A DNA stretch of 64,000 nucleotides from Diprion similis (Eukaryota; Arthropoda; Insecta; Hymenoptera; Diprionidae), in contig NC_060112.1 of the NCBI RefSeq assembly GCF_021155765.1, forward strand, positions 3,100,001 to 3,164,000, written 5' to 3'. The notes under the pieces were generated by a model. It saw nothing but the letters and a program-made list of their open reading frames with translations. It had not been told where the DNA came from and did no database searches. Below are positions 50,941 through 64,000 of this stretch, piece after piece. The stretch's first letter is position 1, and each line of letters starts with the position of its first letter. Position numbers and translations under genes: made by a program.

Positions 50941-53109
50941 TATAATATAGGTTCATACGAGAATACGGTCTACTTACAGCGACTTTTCCTTAGAAACCAA
51001 ACACACAATATTTTTAAAACACAGACACAGCAATGTTCTAATGGGTTTCCCAGTAGCCCACTATTTTTTTTTTAATCAAAACTGAAACAAACTCTTTTTT
51101 TATGGAAATTTCATGTATCTATGATCAATGTATCGTTCGATTCTCCTGTCACTTACGTCGCTGTCATTGGACATAAAATTTGCTTACAAAAGAAACTCGT
51201 TCCAGTTATGATTCCAAAAAAATAATGAGTCACTGGGAACCCATTAATGAACATGACTATAAGATCACAAAGCCTATAATATAATAATCTAAGAAAAGAC
51301 TTTTGTATACGACTTGTAGTGGCCATTTTCAAAATTTCACTGTATACGTAAATGCGACTCATTGACGAGTAGATCAGTTCAGTTATAAGTAATTTATTTA
51401 TTTGTTCTCTTCTTTATTTTGTTTTTTCTTTAGATTCTGTCACTTCCCATTTTCAATAGCTTCTTCAATCAACGAACGCTTTGGAAACGTTATATCTATA
51501 AACGTTGTATCCACAGAGTCATTTAATCTTTGGACTGTCAGCATTTTAAAAACTCTATTCCCCTTAGAAGGTCTCAAAAAAAAGTCTCTTGTGTCTTTAT
51601 CTTATATCTAACAAATGTGAAGTTCCGGTCACAGGCAGAGACTATACCTAGACTTCCCGTCAGTCTAAAGATTAAGAAACCTGTTTTGGTACTAACCTTT
51701 AATTACTATTTGTAGAGATTGCTATTTGGAGTGTAATCATACCTGAAAATATGAAAATCACGTTATATCTAATGTAGGGTGCAAATATTGCGTAACGTTT
51801 TATCGGTCCTTCATGACTACCCCCCCCCCCCCCGCCCTTCTCCTCCTCTAGGTAACCCCCTAACAATCCAGTCAAACCCTCCCCCCCCTGATACGTATTA
51901 CGTAACATTAAACATAAAAATCTGTAATACGATCACTAATTTTTTTTTTGAATTTAAGTGTGTGTGTGTATGTGAGAGAGAGAGAGAGCGTGAGAGAGAT
52001 TAGATTACATTTTATTGTTATGCCGCAGCCTATGTGGGGCCAAAGGGCAATCCAGCGGTACAAGCATATACATACTTAAAGATGAGCAACATACACAAGA
52101 GCAGATTCGCTTACATTAATCATATATATAGCTATATTATTAAAATAAAAGATCAAAAACAAAAATAGAATAGCAAGACGAGGATGAATAAGGTGTGTAT
52201 ATAAGTAAACTAATCAGTAAAGAGCCTTCTAAAATTACATATGGTAGAACGCTTATTCATACAGAGACAAAAAGAAAAGCTGTTATACCGAGGCGCGGAC
52301 AGAAGAAACGAAAAAATAAAAAAAAAGAAGTGTGCAACTTATAATTAAAGATTACTGATGCAGAAAATGACGAAATAAGCTCAAACTTAGGTGCTCAGAG
52401 CTTCTGTCTAGGCACAAGAACCACAGATGATATTTCCCGCGTGAAAATATGATCAAACAGAGAGAGAGAGAGAAATGGCACTGTGAAAGCTTAATTAAGG
52501 GAACAGATGTTATTGGCCAATCACTCAAATATTAAAAAGAAAGAAAAATATCAAAATTCAAATTTTCACAGTGTTGAATTTCACATCCTAACGTTTGAAT
52601 GAGTGGACTTTTTGAAGATTAACAAAATGCCGAGCATTCGAGCAGCCGAGCTGATTGAAAAGTCGCGCATTAAAATAAAGAGAGAGACAAACGAAGCCTA
52701 GAGATCTGGGAAATAGCGCGTGGTGGGGCCCGTTAGGCCCAGATTAAGGGCGCACGTTTCCTAAGGCTGCTCTACAAAAAAAGCCGAATGTCGGTCCTGT
52801 AAGATGTTCTATTGGTTAAATTTAAAAAGTACAAGAAATTAAATCGACTAAGATTAAGAAAAACGTCTTTATCGTTATATTTTTTCTTACGTTATACAGC
52901 TTGTATAAAATCGTATTCTTTAGGGAAACACATTTTGTATTTCGATATAAAGTATTGAGTCGATTTATATTTAATTTTTTTCGTGCATCAAGGCTGGCAA
53001 AATCATCTTTCAATTCTTTGTGTTTCAAACTTTGTATTCCTCCCTTGAGGCTTGCCCGTGTATTCTGAATTCGTATTCATTGAGCTATCATGTGAGAAAA
53101 CGACCTATT
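50941..53109. other. Intergenic, no gene seen
   Basis: Poly-C/CT-rich tract at about 51,820-51,890 and GT/GA simple repeats at about 51,959-51,999. No credible coding frame. Confidence 0.45.
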
Positions 53110-53294
53110 TCGACACGTAAATATTTGTACAACATATCGCGAACGGCTAATTTTTTCCCTAGTCGATTTCATCGTCAATGCAGATTCAGCCTGCAATTTA
53201 GCCGGCCGACCGCTAAAGGCTGAACCTGCATTGCCAACGTAATCAACTAGGGAAAAAATTAGCTGTTCACGATGTTTTGTTCATATGTGTGTCA
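53110..53294. repeat. Foldback repeat with arms of about 75 bp
   Basis: Arms share AGCTAATTTTTTCCCTAG-like sequence, CAATGCAG and TTCAGCCT in opposite orientation, with a short central AGCCGGCCGACC spacer. MITE-like. Confidence 0.85.
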
Positions 53295-55437
53295 AGTCCT
53301 GGAACGTTATGCAGGTAATTCTTCGGAATCGGATTTACCCGAATTTTAAAAAATCTAGGTATTATTGTGAAAAATTAAATTTGAAAATTGAAAGGCCGAA
53401 AATTTCAATGGCCCAAGCCTATAGCCTTTGTAGCCTTATGGTTAATTCGGGTCTGGGTGTAGGTATAGCGCTTCTCCGAAAAATTCTTTTCCTTGCGTTT
53501 GTTACAGGGTCGGACTGTACATCAATCCGCCGATTTACAACGTGCATACTGTACGGTGCTTGCGAATGGAAACGTACAATGCTCGCAAATATGACGTTTA
53601 TCGCAGCAGGTATCATGCACGGATAATTATAGATTTTATCGGAGGGATGATTAATATGACAAACGAAATCATCCACACCCTCTTCCTTCTCCCCCCCTTT
53701 TCCTTCCTCTTAATCCTTTCATACTTGTTTTTTCTGATATTTACTTTATTATTCACAGTCAGACATGACGTGTTTTCCTGTTTAATGTCTCATTGCCAGC
53801 ATTTTGCAATCAGAGTAACTCATGGATATTTCATGGTCAGTGAATCAACGTAAGTGAAAGAAGTATGAAGCTTTGTTTCTTTAATTTGATTCATATCTTT
53901 ATATCTGCTCTATTCAAGTTGAATTGAATCGTACCCAATTTCTTTTTTCACAAGTTCGTGATTACTCTGACTTAGCTGATTTCGTTTAGCATATAATCTC
54001 CGTGAAAAACAAACTTCCTTCTGACGCTAAAAAAATAAAACAATACACAGACTGTTATATTATTTTAGTCAAATCTGGTGAATTGGACCGCACCGTTTGC
54101 GTAATATAAAATGGTAGATCTGAGTGACAAGGGGGTCTATTGCGTAACCGGGTCGTTCGCCGTGACACGTCTACGAATAACTGTACCCATGCATGATATC
54201 AGAGTGAGTAACGGAGATCATGCGGATGACAGAAGGAGCGTGGATTGCAGGTATCATAAGGCTACGCGGAGATGGAGCTGGATAGACTTTTGAGTGGTGA
54301 TAATGTAAACTGCAGCATGCAAACTGGCCGATAAGAATTACGTGCATTGTCATGCATGATCGTACCGTCGATCCTGTGACACATTAAAAAGGCACGTGCT
54401 CTATGCCGTATGTATACATATCCCGTGCGGCGCCAAGAACAATTGATATTCCAATACCAGGTCATAGTTCACGCTTCATACTACAGCTCCGCGCTATTTC
54501 GTATGTACATGTATGCGCATACACCTTCATATGCACATACGTTGTCTACCCTGCAGATACTGCCCGTCTGTCTTGCACCTGTGCATTGCTTTTGTTAAAG
54601 TACAGTTACGCCGTATACCACAGGTATACAGCAGTTCGTGTCGCATGCGTACGCTCATGCTATTGTTTGCATTCGACGAATCATTATAATCACCGTCATG
54701 GTCACATTTCCACATTTTTGCTTATATACTTGTATTTATATTGTCCGATATCTTAAGTACACTTAAGTCGCACGTGTCTGGCACGATTCAGCTGAGCTGT
54801 ATACAATTCGTTTAATCGCTGACGATGAGTTAAAGTATCCTAATACTCTGTGATCCTCTCTTCACTGCAGTTGTTGTTATATTTACGGAAGCTTTCGTTT
54901 TTTCAGTCTATAATAAGTATACGCGAAGTTGACTATGTCAGATAAATTGATAGAAAAATACAACAGTTTGATATATTTAAAAGTAAAAAAAGCATAAAAT
55001 TGAAAATGTCAGTACGTTAGCTGTAAACATAAACAATGGATAAATCGCAATTGTGAAATGATAAGCTCATTAAGAATAACGTGAAATATTCGGAAGCAAT
55101 TTAGAGATCAAGTGACTACCAAAATATGTTTCAAATTGCCCCGTGCCGACAGACGTAGGCAACTTGACAGACACGAGTGAGTTGCAGGGAACTCGAGCCC
55201 TCACAGATGGCAGCACAATAGCGAACGCCGAATTCGCCAGTCCGTCACGCCATCTTGAATTTTTCATAGTCAATGGGACAGGGATCGGCGCGCTTCTGCC
55301 GCCGCAGCGTTCGGCCAGCGAATTAAATCGCAGCCACGGTGCATGTGCGTGTAGAAGACAAGTACTTGAGGTTGCAAACGCGGGCGGGGTGAAGGGGGAC
55401 GGTTTCACATTCACGTTTGTTAGGAGTGTGGTGAAAA
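53295..55437. other. LSM12 upstream region, no gene seen
   Basis: AT-rich until about 55,140, then a more CG-rich stretch that probably contains the LSM12 promoter. No TATA box was evident close to the ATG. Confidence 0.45.
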
Positions 55438-56948
55438 ATGGCTGGCGTCAGCGACTGGTTCAGCATCGGTAGTACGGTGGCATGTAAAACGTGTTACAAC
55501 AAGGAGATCGAGGGTGAAGTCCTCGCCTTTGATCCACAGACAAAAATGCTCATACTAAGTATCCTTTTTGCCTAAAAACATCGCCGCCACTTTGTTACTA
55601 CGCGTTTGTTTGTCATCGTAATCTTTGCGTGCGCCGGACTGACCAGCCCAGATAACAGACCAATTTTTATCCCCTTTCAAAGCGTCCGCGAGGCTCGTTT
55701 TTTGTCCGGCCCTCCAATGTTCGGGCTTTACGAAATAACCTGACAAATATTACGCCGCTATTCCAAACCCAGCCTTTTCTATATTCGGCGAATATAAACT
55801 GAGATAACCTCTTTGCTAGACTGCATTTGCCCCATGCAACGCCATGTTGAATTCCATCACTGATCATGGGATTTTTTCATCCATGTCTAACACGAACCCA
55901 TCGCCTTAGTGTTCTCCTAAACGACACCCAATTCTGCCCGAAACATTCCATATAAGTATCATGTCAATCTAAGTATCAATAAATGCTCAAAACTCGTTTA
56001 AACCTCTGCCGGAACTTGAACTGTCAATTCAATTCTGCTCTCAAAGTTTTTCTCGTCTGCATTTTTCTGTCGTGAATGCGGATGTCTTGAATAGAAATTA
56101 CCAGTCTTGTCATGCTTTTTAGGCTTGATGCATACCTTTTTAGACAAATCAACACGAAGCACAACATGATTACGATGAAAACGCGTTTCTTGAATACAGT
56201 TGTGCGATTTACTAACCTCAAAGTTTTATTGACACTTATAATATTTCGGCAATGGTTGCAATGTATAAGCTTGCATCAATTCATTTGAAACAAAGTCAAG
56301 TTTTATTCTGCAAAAATAGGCAAATGTGAAAGAAGATCTTTGAACAGTTGAAAGAATCTCTGCTCACTTGCCAGCATCTCTCACCTGAAAACTTCTTCCT
56401 AATTATCCTTAACTTTGGATGTAATCAGAATGCCCGGCGTCATGTGGCAGAATGTCTCTAAACGATGTCCACATAGTGAATCTGTCCCTTGTGTCGGACG
56501 TTCAAGTAAAGCGAGAGGTCAGTCCGACGGGTGGCGACCCTCCGCAGAGTCTGAATCTCCAGAGGCTGAATACGCGGGTCCGAAATCAGGTCGAGGAGAA
56601 AAAGAGGATGGTAAAAGCGCTGCAGGCCGGCGTTTCACCAGACGGCCAAAAGCTCTTCATAGCGATAACAAAAACTATTCAAGATGTAACGTGGAGTGGA
56701 CCCAACATCATAGTTTGGAAATCCGTCACCATTGCGCCTCCTTATAAACTTGACAACGTCCATGGCGACGAGGAATCAAAGGCTTATACCCATGTTAGAA
56801 AAGTGGTACGTGTGATGAGACACCTTTGCCTTCGTTTTGCCTATTAATTACTTCTCATTTTTTTCTACAGGTTGAAAAATACGTAAAAGACTCGGCTGCG
56901 GCTGAGTCGCATCAACAAACTGCGCAGAAGGGTGCCAGCTTGCAGTAG
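55438..56948 (+). CDS. Lsm12: LSM12 homologue (Lsm-like and anticodon-binding-like domains)
   Basis: RNA-associated adaptor; in flies LSM12 works with Ataxin-2 and TYF in translation of the clock mRNA period, and in mammals it has been linked to NAADP signalling. Exons 55438-55558, 56429-56805 and 56871-56948 give 191 aa, the usual length for the family (about 195). Exon 1 carries the Lsm-like start (FSIGSTVACKTC, then GEVLAFDPQTKMLIL). Exon 2 opens with KCPASCG and DVHIVNLS, then the AD domain: AGVSPDGQKLF, TIQDVTWSGPNIIV, ITIAPPY-like VTIAPPYKLDN, and HVRKVVEKY across the exon 2-3 junction. The exon-2 acceptor at 56,428 was chosen because only it joins CTA-A to the conserved KCP motif in frame. 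A moderately CG-rich region precedes the ATG. It converges on the NWD-like gene. Confidence 0.95.
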
Positions 56949-57092
56949 TCAAGAGGATTGCAACTTTTACTGAAAAACCGAAAGCGAAGCAAACGAACGA
57001 TTCAAAATAAGCGCATGCGAACAATACGCGAATAGCTGGTTGTTGTGCTATAAACGAATTGATTTTTTAAAACGTGGACAAACCAAATGGAA

Positions 57093-57098
57093 AATAAA
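57093..57098 (+). terminator. LSM12 polyadenylation signal
   Basis: AATAAA, 145 bp beyond the LSM12 stop codon, a typical distance for a compact insect 3'UTR. Confidence 0.6.
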
Positions 57099-58000
57099 AT
57101 GTGAATGCAGAAGCATCCGGGTAGTCCAAATTGCTACATTCACTACGATCGATCTTAGGTAATATGTAACAGTAATAATCATGACAATGATATGTCAGTA
57201 ATTTTTATTTGTTTTCTTGCCAATCATTATTTATTCAGAGTAATAACAAATAATGATGAAAATGAATAAGCGATTTTCAGTGAAATGATTCTGCAAAGTA
57301 TCCAAATAGTAGAAAAAAAATGAAATAAAAAATTTCACCACAGGACGAATATCTTGTGGAAGTAAAATGCGATCGATCAAGAGTCTCTCCTGAAATCTTA
57401 ATACAAATATACATATAAGAAAGATATATATATATTTGTGAAACATTATTAAAAAGAAAGAGAGAATATAGTGTGTCGAAACGTGAAATTTAAACTAATT
57501 ATAAATAGTATCTTTGTATTGCAGAACGGTTGTTTTGTTATGTTTCGTTACAATTTGTTTCTTCCAATACATTGATCTGAACCCACTCCATCAATTCAGT
57601 TACGCAGCTACACCGAGTTATATTCTGCGTCATTGTCATCATCCGTTATTGCCGTATTCGTCATCTTTATTAAAATGCAAGGTTATTGTATGTAGTAAGG
57701 CGAATGGCGAAATATTTTCAAAGTGTAAAAATTAAAAATATTGAAGTTGAAAGGAAGCGTGAAAAAGTGAGAGAAAGTGAAAGAGAGAATTAAAATAAAT
57801 AAATAAATAACTAAAAAAGAAAAACAAACAATTATATAAATTCGATATTCGATATTCGCTAAAAGACAGAAATAAATATTACTATAAATTCCGTATTTCA
57901 TGTCTTAAAATTACAATTGCATTTTTGTTTCTTTCCCGTAGCATATCTATAATTCATGAATATCTATAAATTCTTCTCAATACATCAACGATTATAATAA

Positions 58001-58006
58001 TTTATT
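58001..58006 (-). terminator. Candidate polyadenylation signal of the NWD-like gene
   Basis: TTTATT on the plus strand (AATAAA on minus), about 157 bp beyond the stop at 58,163-58,165. Confidence 0.45.
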
Positions 58007-58162
58007 AGTTTGCCAATAATACGTATATTATCTATGCTCAAGTTTTTGCTTGAAGATTATGCTCCAGGCATAACACACCAAGATAAGTTTTGCAACAAGC
58101 CAAGTATTCTCATCGCCGACAACATGATGCAACGAGTACGAAACATCTAATTGTAAGGCAGT

Positions 58163-61100
58163 CTACTGATCCGCCTCTTCATCAGTCGCATCGTTTCCCT
58201 CGACAAATGCATTGTTCTTCCTCACAACGTGCACCAGATCGTGCGTTACCCTCGCTATTCTAGCTGCCGCCTTGAATTTTGTCGCCGCTCGCTGTTTCTC
58301 CATCTTCTTTTTCCACTGAAAGCGAAAATCACATAATAATATACGTGGCGGTTGGTTGTATGATTCGAATTTCATTTATTTCGCGGTCTTCAAGCGCGCG
58401 GCGCGTTTCGATATCTCGTTCGGTCTAGCGACCAGTCTGAAGTTCGTCGCAGTCGAAATAAGCTTTCTATATATACACATGATACTCTATGGCGCGGAGG
58501 TGAACCAAGCAGACGGAAGATGGGAGTGTGAATTGTGTCACACAGCTTAGCGGTGTTCGGAGCGCCTACGGCACGGACTTTTTGCGTTTTTATGTGCAAT
58601 AAACAAACAAACATAGTACGGAAAAGTCGAAAATTGTGTTGTGTGATGTGAATTGGCTTGTGAATGTGTGGACGAATTGTTTCCAAGGAAGTATGAGAGA
58701 CATTCAATCATGTGAAAGAAGTAACCGACGATCGAGGTTAGGATCTGCCGCACGTCAACATACCGAAAAAGGTTAGTAACTACGTTCTTTCGCTTCATTT
58801 CGCCCACGATTCAATACGAATTTTCACCCCTGCTCAATCTGCAATCTCACGATTAATATTGTAACATCTTTTTATATATTTGTACTCTATCTCGCGATTT
58901 TTTCACCGTCGCGTTCATAACCTCTAACAAACATGCGCTTTTCTTTATCATGTAGCTTCACCTGTTCGTCTCGCGACGGTAAATTCAACAAGTAATCCTT
59001 CATTTCTGGTTTCTGCGGATCTGCGATCGCCAGCACCGATACACATCCATCAACAGTCCCCAACACTATGCTTTTTCCATCGTAGGTACTGTCGATCGCG
59101 CTCAGTTCCGCTTGGACTCTGTAGTTGGCTATCATCTCGCAGTCCGAAGATCTATGGGAGTAAAAATGTAATTAGAGCATTATTTATTTCCATATTAAAT
59201 CATCTCGTTATTTATCGGTCAGAGCGATTACTTTTGGACGTTTTTTTTCACCTGAATACTCTAATCGTTTTGCGACCACTGTGGTAATACAGCACGTAGT
59301 CATCTGTTCTATTGAACATTGAAATGACGGTGAAGACACCTTCAGCAACTTTTGGTATATAGGTCTTGACGGTAGTTCCTTTCTTCAGTTCGATAAGGTC
59401 GAGACCACCCCTGTTTAAAATACAAAGTCCCGAAACTGCCATGTGATAAGGAATCAGTAATCATTACTGAAATTTCTTACCTGCTGGGAGCATATAAAGT
59501 GTGTTTACCATCCTTGCTGATATTTCCACTCCACTTGGGCACCGATCTGATGATTTTCTTCTTGTTTATGTCCATGATGCTCCCTTTATCCGAGCCAATT
59601 ATGCCAACCCAATGAGCACGGTGTGGCATCGGTACTATGCTTGTTATGTCTTTGAGTCCTGGTATTTTAACCGGAATTCTATTGACCAGGACCCCTGTTT
59701 TTGCATTGTAAACAATCACACAGTCTCGGTTACCTTTGTCAGCTGCCGGTACGACTAGGTTCGCACCATCCGAGGTCAGAACAGCTTGTCTAAACGGTAC
59801 TCCTGTCTGACTTTTTACTGGATATTCCAACGAGAACATTGTTCTTCCATCTGTTGAGTAGGGTTGACATTAGTTCCAATTTGGTTTCTTATGTACACTG
59901 GATGTAATAGACTTTAAACACTGCTCTCGATTACCAGGAATATTTCTGACGACAAGAGTAGCCGTTGTTCTGACGCTTTCGACACCGGGAGGATTGCTCG
60001 GTCTTGATACAGCCAGGAATTTGCTGGTATCAGGGATCAGCGTAAGCTGGCGTACGCCTGGCTGCTCTTCCTTGAATAGGACTTGTTCTGTAATTCTGTT
60101 CCATATCAAAACGTTTCCTGACTCGGTGGACACGATATACCTGAAAATTTTTCCAAGGTATTACCACATCGTTAATAGTGGTATATAAAATCTACCCACT
60201 TTCCATTGTGTGTTATGCAGGCATGAGTCACTATCGCCCCTAGTGGGCTGTCAGCCAATTTGGAAATCAGACGTCCTGATTGGAGATTCCAAATCCCAAC
60301 GCAGCCTCTGGTAACCGTAGCAGCCAAGTTGCAGTGCTCCGCAAGGCTGTTAGCATTGAAATGATGTTACGTAGGTTTAGCTGAAGATTAACGCATTAGA
60401 GGGATGTTGAAAAATTATTGTTACCTGATTGAATCTATCTGCAGCTCGTGTCTGTCGATAACGTGAACCTGTTCGAATATGTTGTTGATATTCCAAACCT
60501 TCACGCTTCTGTCTATGCTCGATGTTATAACGCTGTTCCAATTGCCAATTGTCAATGGTTCGAGTTGAATTATCCTAGCGAAATGGGCGTCGAGCACTTT
60601 AACGAGGGCTGACGTCTCGAGGCTCCAAACGTACAAATTTTTCCTGCGTGTACGAATGACGTAAGTGACGATGATAGAGTTTTATATGGAAAAAGCTAAG
60701 ACCACTTTTTTCTCACCTCACTCCTGCCACCGCGTAATTCTTGGTCCCACTTATCATTATCGAATTCGAACACATCATCCGCGTGCTTATGTTCCTGATG
60801 CCGTTCGGTAGCATCATTACGATAGCGTCGCTCTTGCTCTCCAAGAACCATACGACAAAGCCGTTTCCCGATGTCCCGAGAAGCGTTTCTTCGTCACGGT
60901 CCAGCTTCAGCTGGAGTAGATACTCGACGTCGTCGTTGTGAGCACGAGGCATTTCGCAAACCTTTTCCCAGTATGAGGAACTCTCTTCGCAAATGTATTT
61001 CGTTACTCGGTAATCGTTCTTCGTTGAACATGCGTATAAGGTCTTCTTATCGCTGGTCATCACCATCGCGCTGTGCCCAAAATGCATCTTTTGTTATTAT

Positions 61101-64000
61101 CTAGATCGAAAATAAAAAGCGAAGCCTACAGTTATTTTTTACCTGTGAAACTCGAATGGGTCCAGTGCTCCCTTCGAACGATACGCGTGTAGAAGCATCG
61201 CTGAGTCCTCTAAGTTTCCTGACCAGAATATTATCCTGTACTCGTTGAGCGTCGTGTACTCCAGATCTGTAACCAAAAGAGAACACATTCGCGTTTTAAG
61301 GTAGTCGTGATGGAAAATTCTCAGTAAAAGAAAAGTAAACAAGAGAAAGTCATCTCACGTAATATTTGCCACTGATTAGAATCTTCAGGTGTCGTGTGAT
61401 TGCCCAATAAATTTCCCCTCAGATCAAACTTGCACCAACCCATTCGCCCGAATATGAATACATACTGATTCATCAGATGGACGCCGTATACTGGCTCCTC
61501 GTTTGGCAAAGGGTTACTTATTGTAACGAATTCGCTGGTCAATGTGTTTAGAACAACGATCTACGGGTGACATTGCAAAAATTAGAAAAAATGAGTGATT
61601 CCTTACTCGTTGAAAAATTCTGAGGCTACCTGATTGTTGTTTGTATAAGCGGCGGCGTATCTATTGTCTGGACTCAAAACCAGCTGCTGCATTATACCCT
61701 CAATCCCTGGATTGACATCTCTCGTCATGTCGCTGGTGCTCAGGTCCCATGTTATGAATCGATTTGATATCGAAACAATGTATCGGAAGTCCGACGTTAG
61801 GCAAAAACCGAAAACTGCGAATTGATGCCCTTCCAAAGAATACTGCGTGAATAAAGTGAGAAAAAAATTATTCATTCATCGAAGTTTTTGAGAATTTATC
61901 GTGTATGTTTATTGTCTACCTTCAACGGTCCACCGGGGGTGTGGAGGCAATGGTAGAGTGGTAACAAGGCGCAGTCTTTGGCCCCATCCTTGTCGCACGC
62001 CATTAGCAACATCTTGACGTTGACGTTACCTCCTATCTCTGGAAGAAGCCGACCCACAAGCTGCGGGGCCAACATGTCTGGATGATTGCCTAGAATCGCA
62101 CCTCCTAATCGCAGCGCGTCAGCGACGAGCATCAACTCTCTATAGAAATTGACGATAGGAGATGATGAAAAAAATAATTGATACGGAGATTCGCGGAGTT
62201 ACTCACCTGACCAGGTTTTGGTCGTCGATATTATTGCACGCGTCTTCAAAGTCCGATAAGACAGCTTGAAGAGGACAGGAGCTCAGCTTCGCGTGGAGCC
62301 ACTCATAGTTGAATAGAACATTCTCGAACAGATCCTTGAATCTCCGTGCTCTGACCAAGTGGTAAGGCAATTCGCCAAACTAGGATCAACAGCAGAAAGT
62401 TGTTAGAAATGACTGTATACAAGTTACAAAGAAGGTAAGCGTTTATACCTTTCTCAAGTTATATCTCGAGAGCTTTCCTTCCTTCGAATAAAACGCCAGC
62501 GGCTGTTCAGGCACCTTTCGATCTGCGATACCCTCTTTGTCGGTAAGGTTGAATCTGAAAAAGAGCGAAAGATACTTGTGAATTCGAATTTCGGTTGGAA
62601 AATGATGATGAAATTGTGTTACAGTACCTGTGCCTCTGTATCTCGGTGTATTTAAAAGGTTTCGGTTTTCCACCACCCCAAATACCGAGGTAGTAGTCAG
62701 CGATCATTGAGTGAAAGTACATCGCCATATTCATGTTTTTGAAGTACCTCTCTTTAGCCGTGTCTCGGAATTGCCTGTGGTACCAGTTCATTACGCTGAC
62801 ACCGTCAGCTTCTCTCTCGCTTAGGTAGTTGGGCAGATCGTTTCTTATCCTAGTCCAAAGAAGTGGCGGTATCCTCCTCACCGGTGGAAGATGGTACTGG
62901 TAAACGTCGTCGAGTACCTTGTCGTCGAGGGAAATAAGGTCCTCAAGCTCAGACTCAGACAGGCCTGATTTCGCCGCCGTGATGTAGGCTAACGCGTGAA
63001 AGACCAAAATTCTACCGTGTTGCTTCTCTATCCTCTCAAAAAGCATCATTATACTGTCCATCACTGTACTCGCAAGGTGGGTGTCGGCCGGTTTGGTGTA
63101 GCTTCTCCATCGGCATATCTCAGCGAATACAAGCTTCACGAATATCGGTAAAGAGCACTTCGCTATGGCGTTTGCCACCAGACGCCACTGGTAGTTGTTC
63201 AGGTCGCGGTGCGCTGTCTTCATCCACATTCTATGCACCCGTTGCAAAACGATTAAGACAGAATAATGTGCTATGGAAAGTGCTACCTACATACCTTATG
63301 ACATCCATCGCTAGGTCTTCTCCGAGCGCCGTTACCTCTATAAAACTATCCTCCGTGTCTATCATTCTACGCAACAAATGATAGTCCCGTGAAATTGTCG
63401 GGTTTGTTTCTTCCGCCGCGCAGGACAAGATCATCTGATGGTCATTGTTTACGAATTATCATGAGACGCGTCTTCTCCAATTGTAATAATTGTGGAACAC
63501 CTACCTTGCAGTTATGGGGCAACCTAGTCGGTAGCCATGACAATTTGTTTCCCTGGGTTCCCGTGAGTTGATCAACGCTGTCCAAGAACAATAGTATCGG
63601 TTGTTCAGGACTAGCCAGTGTCAGTAGGTGCTTGAAGTGGGCAGTCAGAGGAACCAAATCGTCGGGAATGTCTTCGAAGGGTAGCATGAAGTTGTAGGAT
63701 ATCTGCGCAACGGTCAATGGGTGGATTTTAATGGTGAAAAGTACAACTGTTGCATGTTGTGAAATAAGGTGAATACCTGCTGACAAATTGATATCAAGGT
63801 AGGCGTGAGCGCGCTGCTGTCCGGTGTGGTCCCCAGGAACCTGATTATGCTTATAGGTTTCTTACCCACCAGCCAAGTGGTGTGTGTTAAACCTGCGCTC
63901 TTTGCCAGGAGAGACGTTTTACCGCAACCTCCTTCGCCGTATAAGACAAGCGGCTTTTCACCCTCGTCGAGCATGTACGCTTTTATTCTTTCCAGAGTGT
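58163..64000 (-). CDS. NACHT and WD-repeat protein (NWD1/NWD2-like), 3' 18 exons, 5' end beyond window
   Basis: STAND-class signalling ATPase with C-terminal WD40 propellers; partial. Exons in coding order: 63777->64000, 63505-63702, 63295-63434, 62628-63230, 62449-62554, 62207-62379, 61920-62139, 61630-61842, 61359-61560, 61143-61266, 60717-61070, 60425-60643, 60200-60346, 59935-60140, 59481-59850, 59252-59410, 58962-59151, 58163-58315. Phases agree at all 17 junctions; 1,332 residues are visible. Numbering from the window edge: Walker A GEGGCGKTS at 21-29, Walker B LLFLDSVDQ about 112-119, winged-helix-like NACHT-associated region to about 550, then WD repeats about 555-1,280 (GHQFAVFG, FITWDL, SVKVWNI, GCVGIWNL, NVLIWNR). 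A basic 50-residue tail ends the protein. The 61,070 acceptor was chosen because it alone keeps frame. The last junction is less certain: reading through it gives a stop at 58,887. Insect function is not known to me. Confidence 0.88.

Larger units (their letters stand above)
56949..58162. other. Convergent intergenic region, LSM12 to NWD-like gene
   Basis: Holds both 3'UTRs and their polyadenylation signals. AT-rich, no further gene seen. Confidence 0.5.

Noticed and set aside
55555-55867. Minus-strand frames in LSM12 intron 1
   Set aside because: No domain and no splice support; lies in the 870-bp intron of LSM12.
1-64000. CRISPR arrays, operons or prokaryotic systems
   Set aside because: No regularly spaced repeats of that type; spliced animal genes throughout.

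Overview
This window reads as nuclear DNA from an insect, most likely a hymenopteran and possibly a sawfly (an inference from gene content and texture, not proven). Coding sequence is broken into small exons by GT-AG introns, intergenic DNA is AT-rich and full of simple repeats, and the recognisable genes are animal or arthropod families. Five protein-coding loci are supported. Exon models were built by hand from splice sites; in each gene the phases agree across every junction.

Layout. 1-12,947: no gene seen; about 10 kb is extremely dense in microsatellites, followed by a retroelement-like promoter fragment (about 10,650-10,860) and a small foldback repeat (11,736-11,921). 12,948-18,084 (minus): a 12-exon DNAAF1/LRRC50 homologue (axonemal dynein assembly; Drosophila dtr), with an RFX-type X-box about 210 bp upstream of its ATG. 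18,085-40,084: a long gene-poor interval whose 20-31 kb part is crowded with foldback (inverted-repeat) elements, including two imperfect palindromes of about 1 kb. 40,611-42,826 (plus): a complete three-exon CYP307 (spook-family) P450, an early ecdysteroid-synthesis enzyme, with a TATA box. 44,483-48,493 (minus): an MFS sugar transporter of the Tret1/SLC2 type with a 27-nt first coding exon and a 2-kb first intron. 48,494-55,437: gene-poor, with a TA-flanked mariner-type MITE, another foldback and a tRNA-like segment. 55,438-56,948 (plus): LSM12. 58,163->64,000 (minus): the 3' 18 exons of a NACHT-WD40 protein (NWD1/NWD2-like); its 5' end lies beyond the window.

The genes do not form a functional cluster. 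CYP307 and the sugar transporter converge, as do LSM12 and the NWD-like gene. The points most worth following up are the X-box upstream of DNAAF1, the foldback cluster between DNAAF1 and CYP307, a near-perfect 86-nt hairpin at 25,048-25,133, a GC-AG intron in DNAAF1, and a possible alternative C-terminus of the NWD-like protein. I did not find a previously undescribed multi-gene system.
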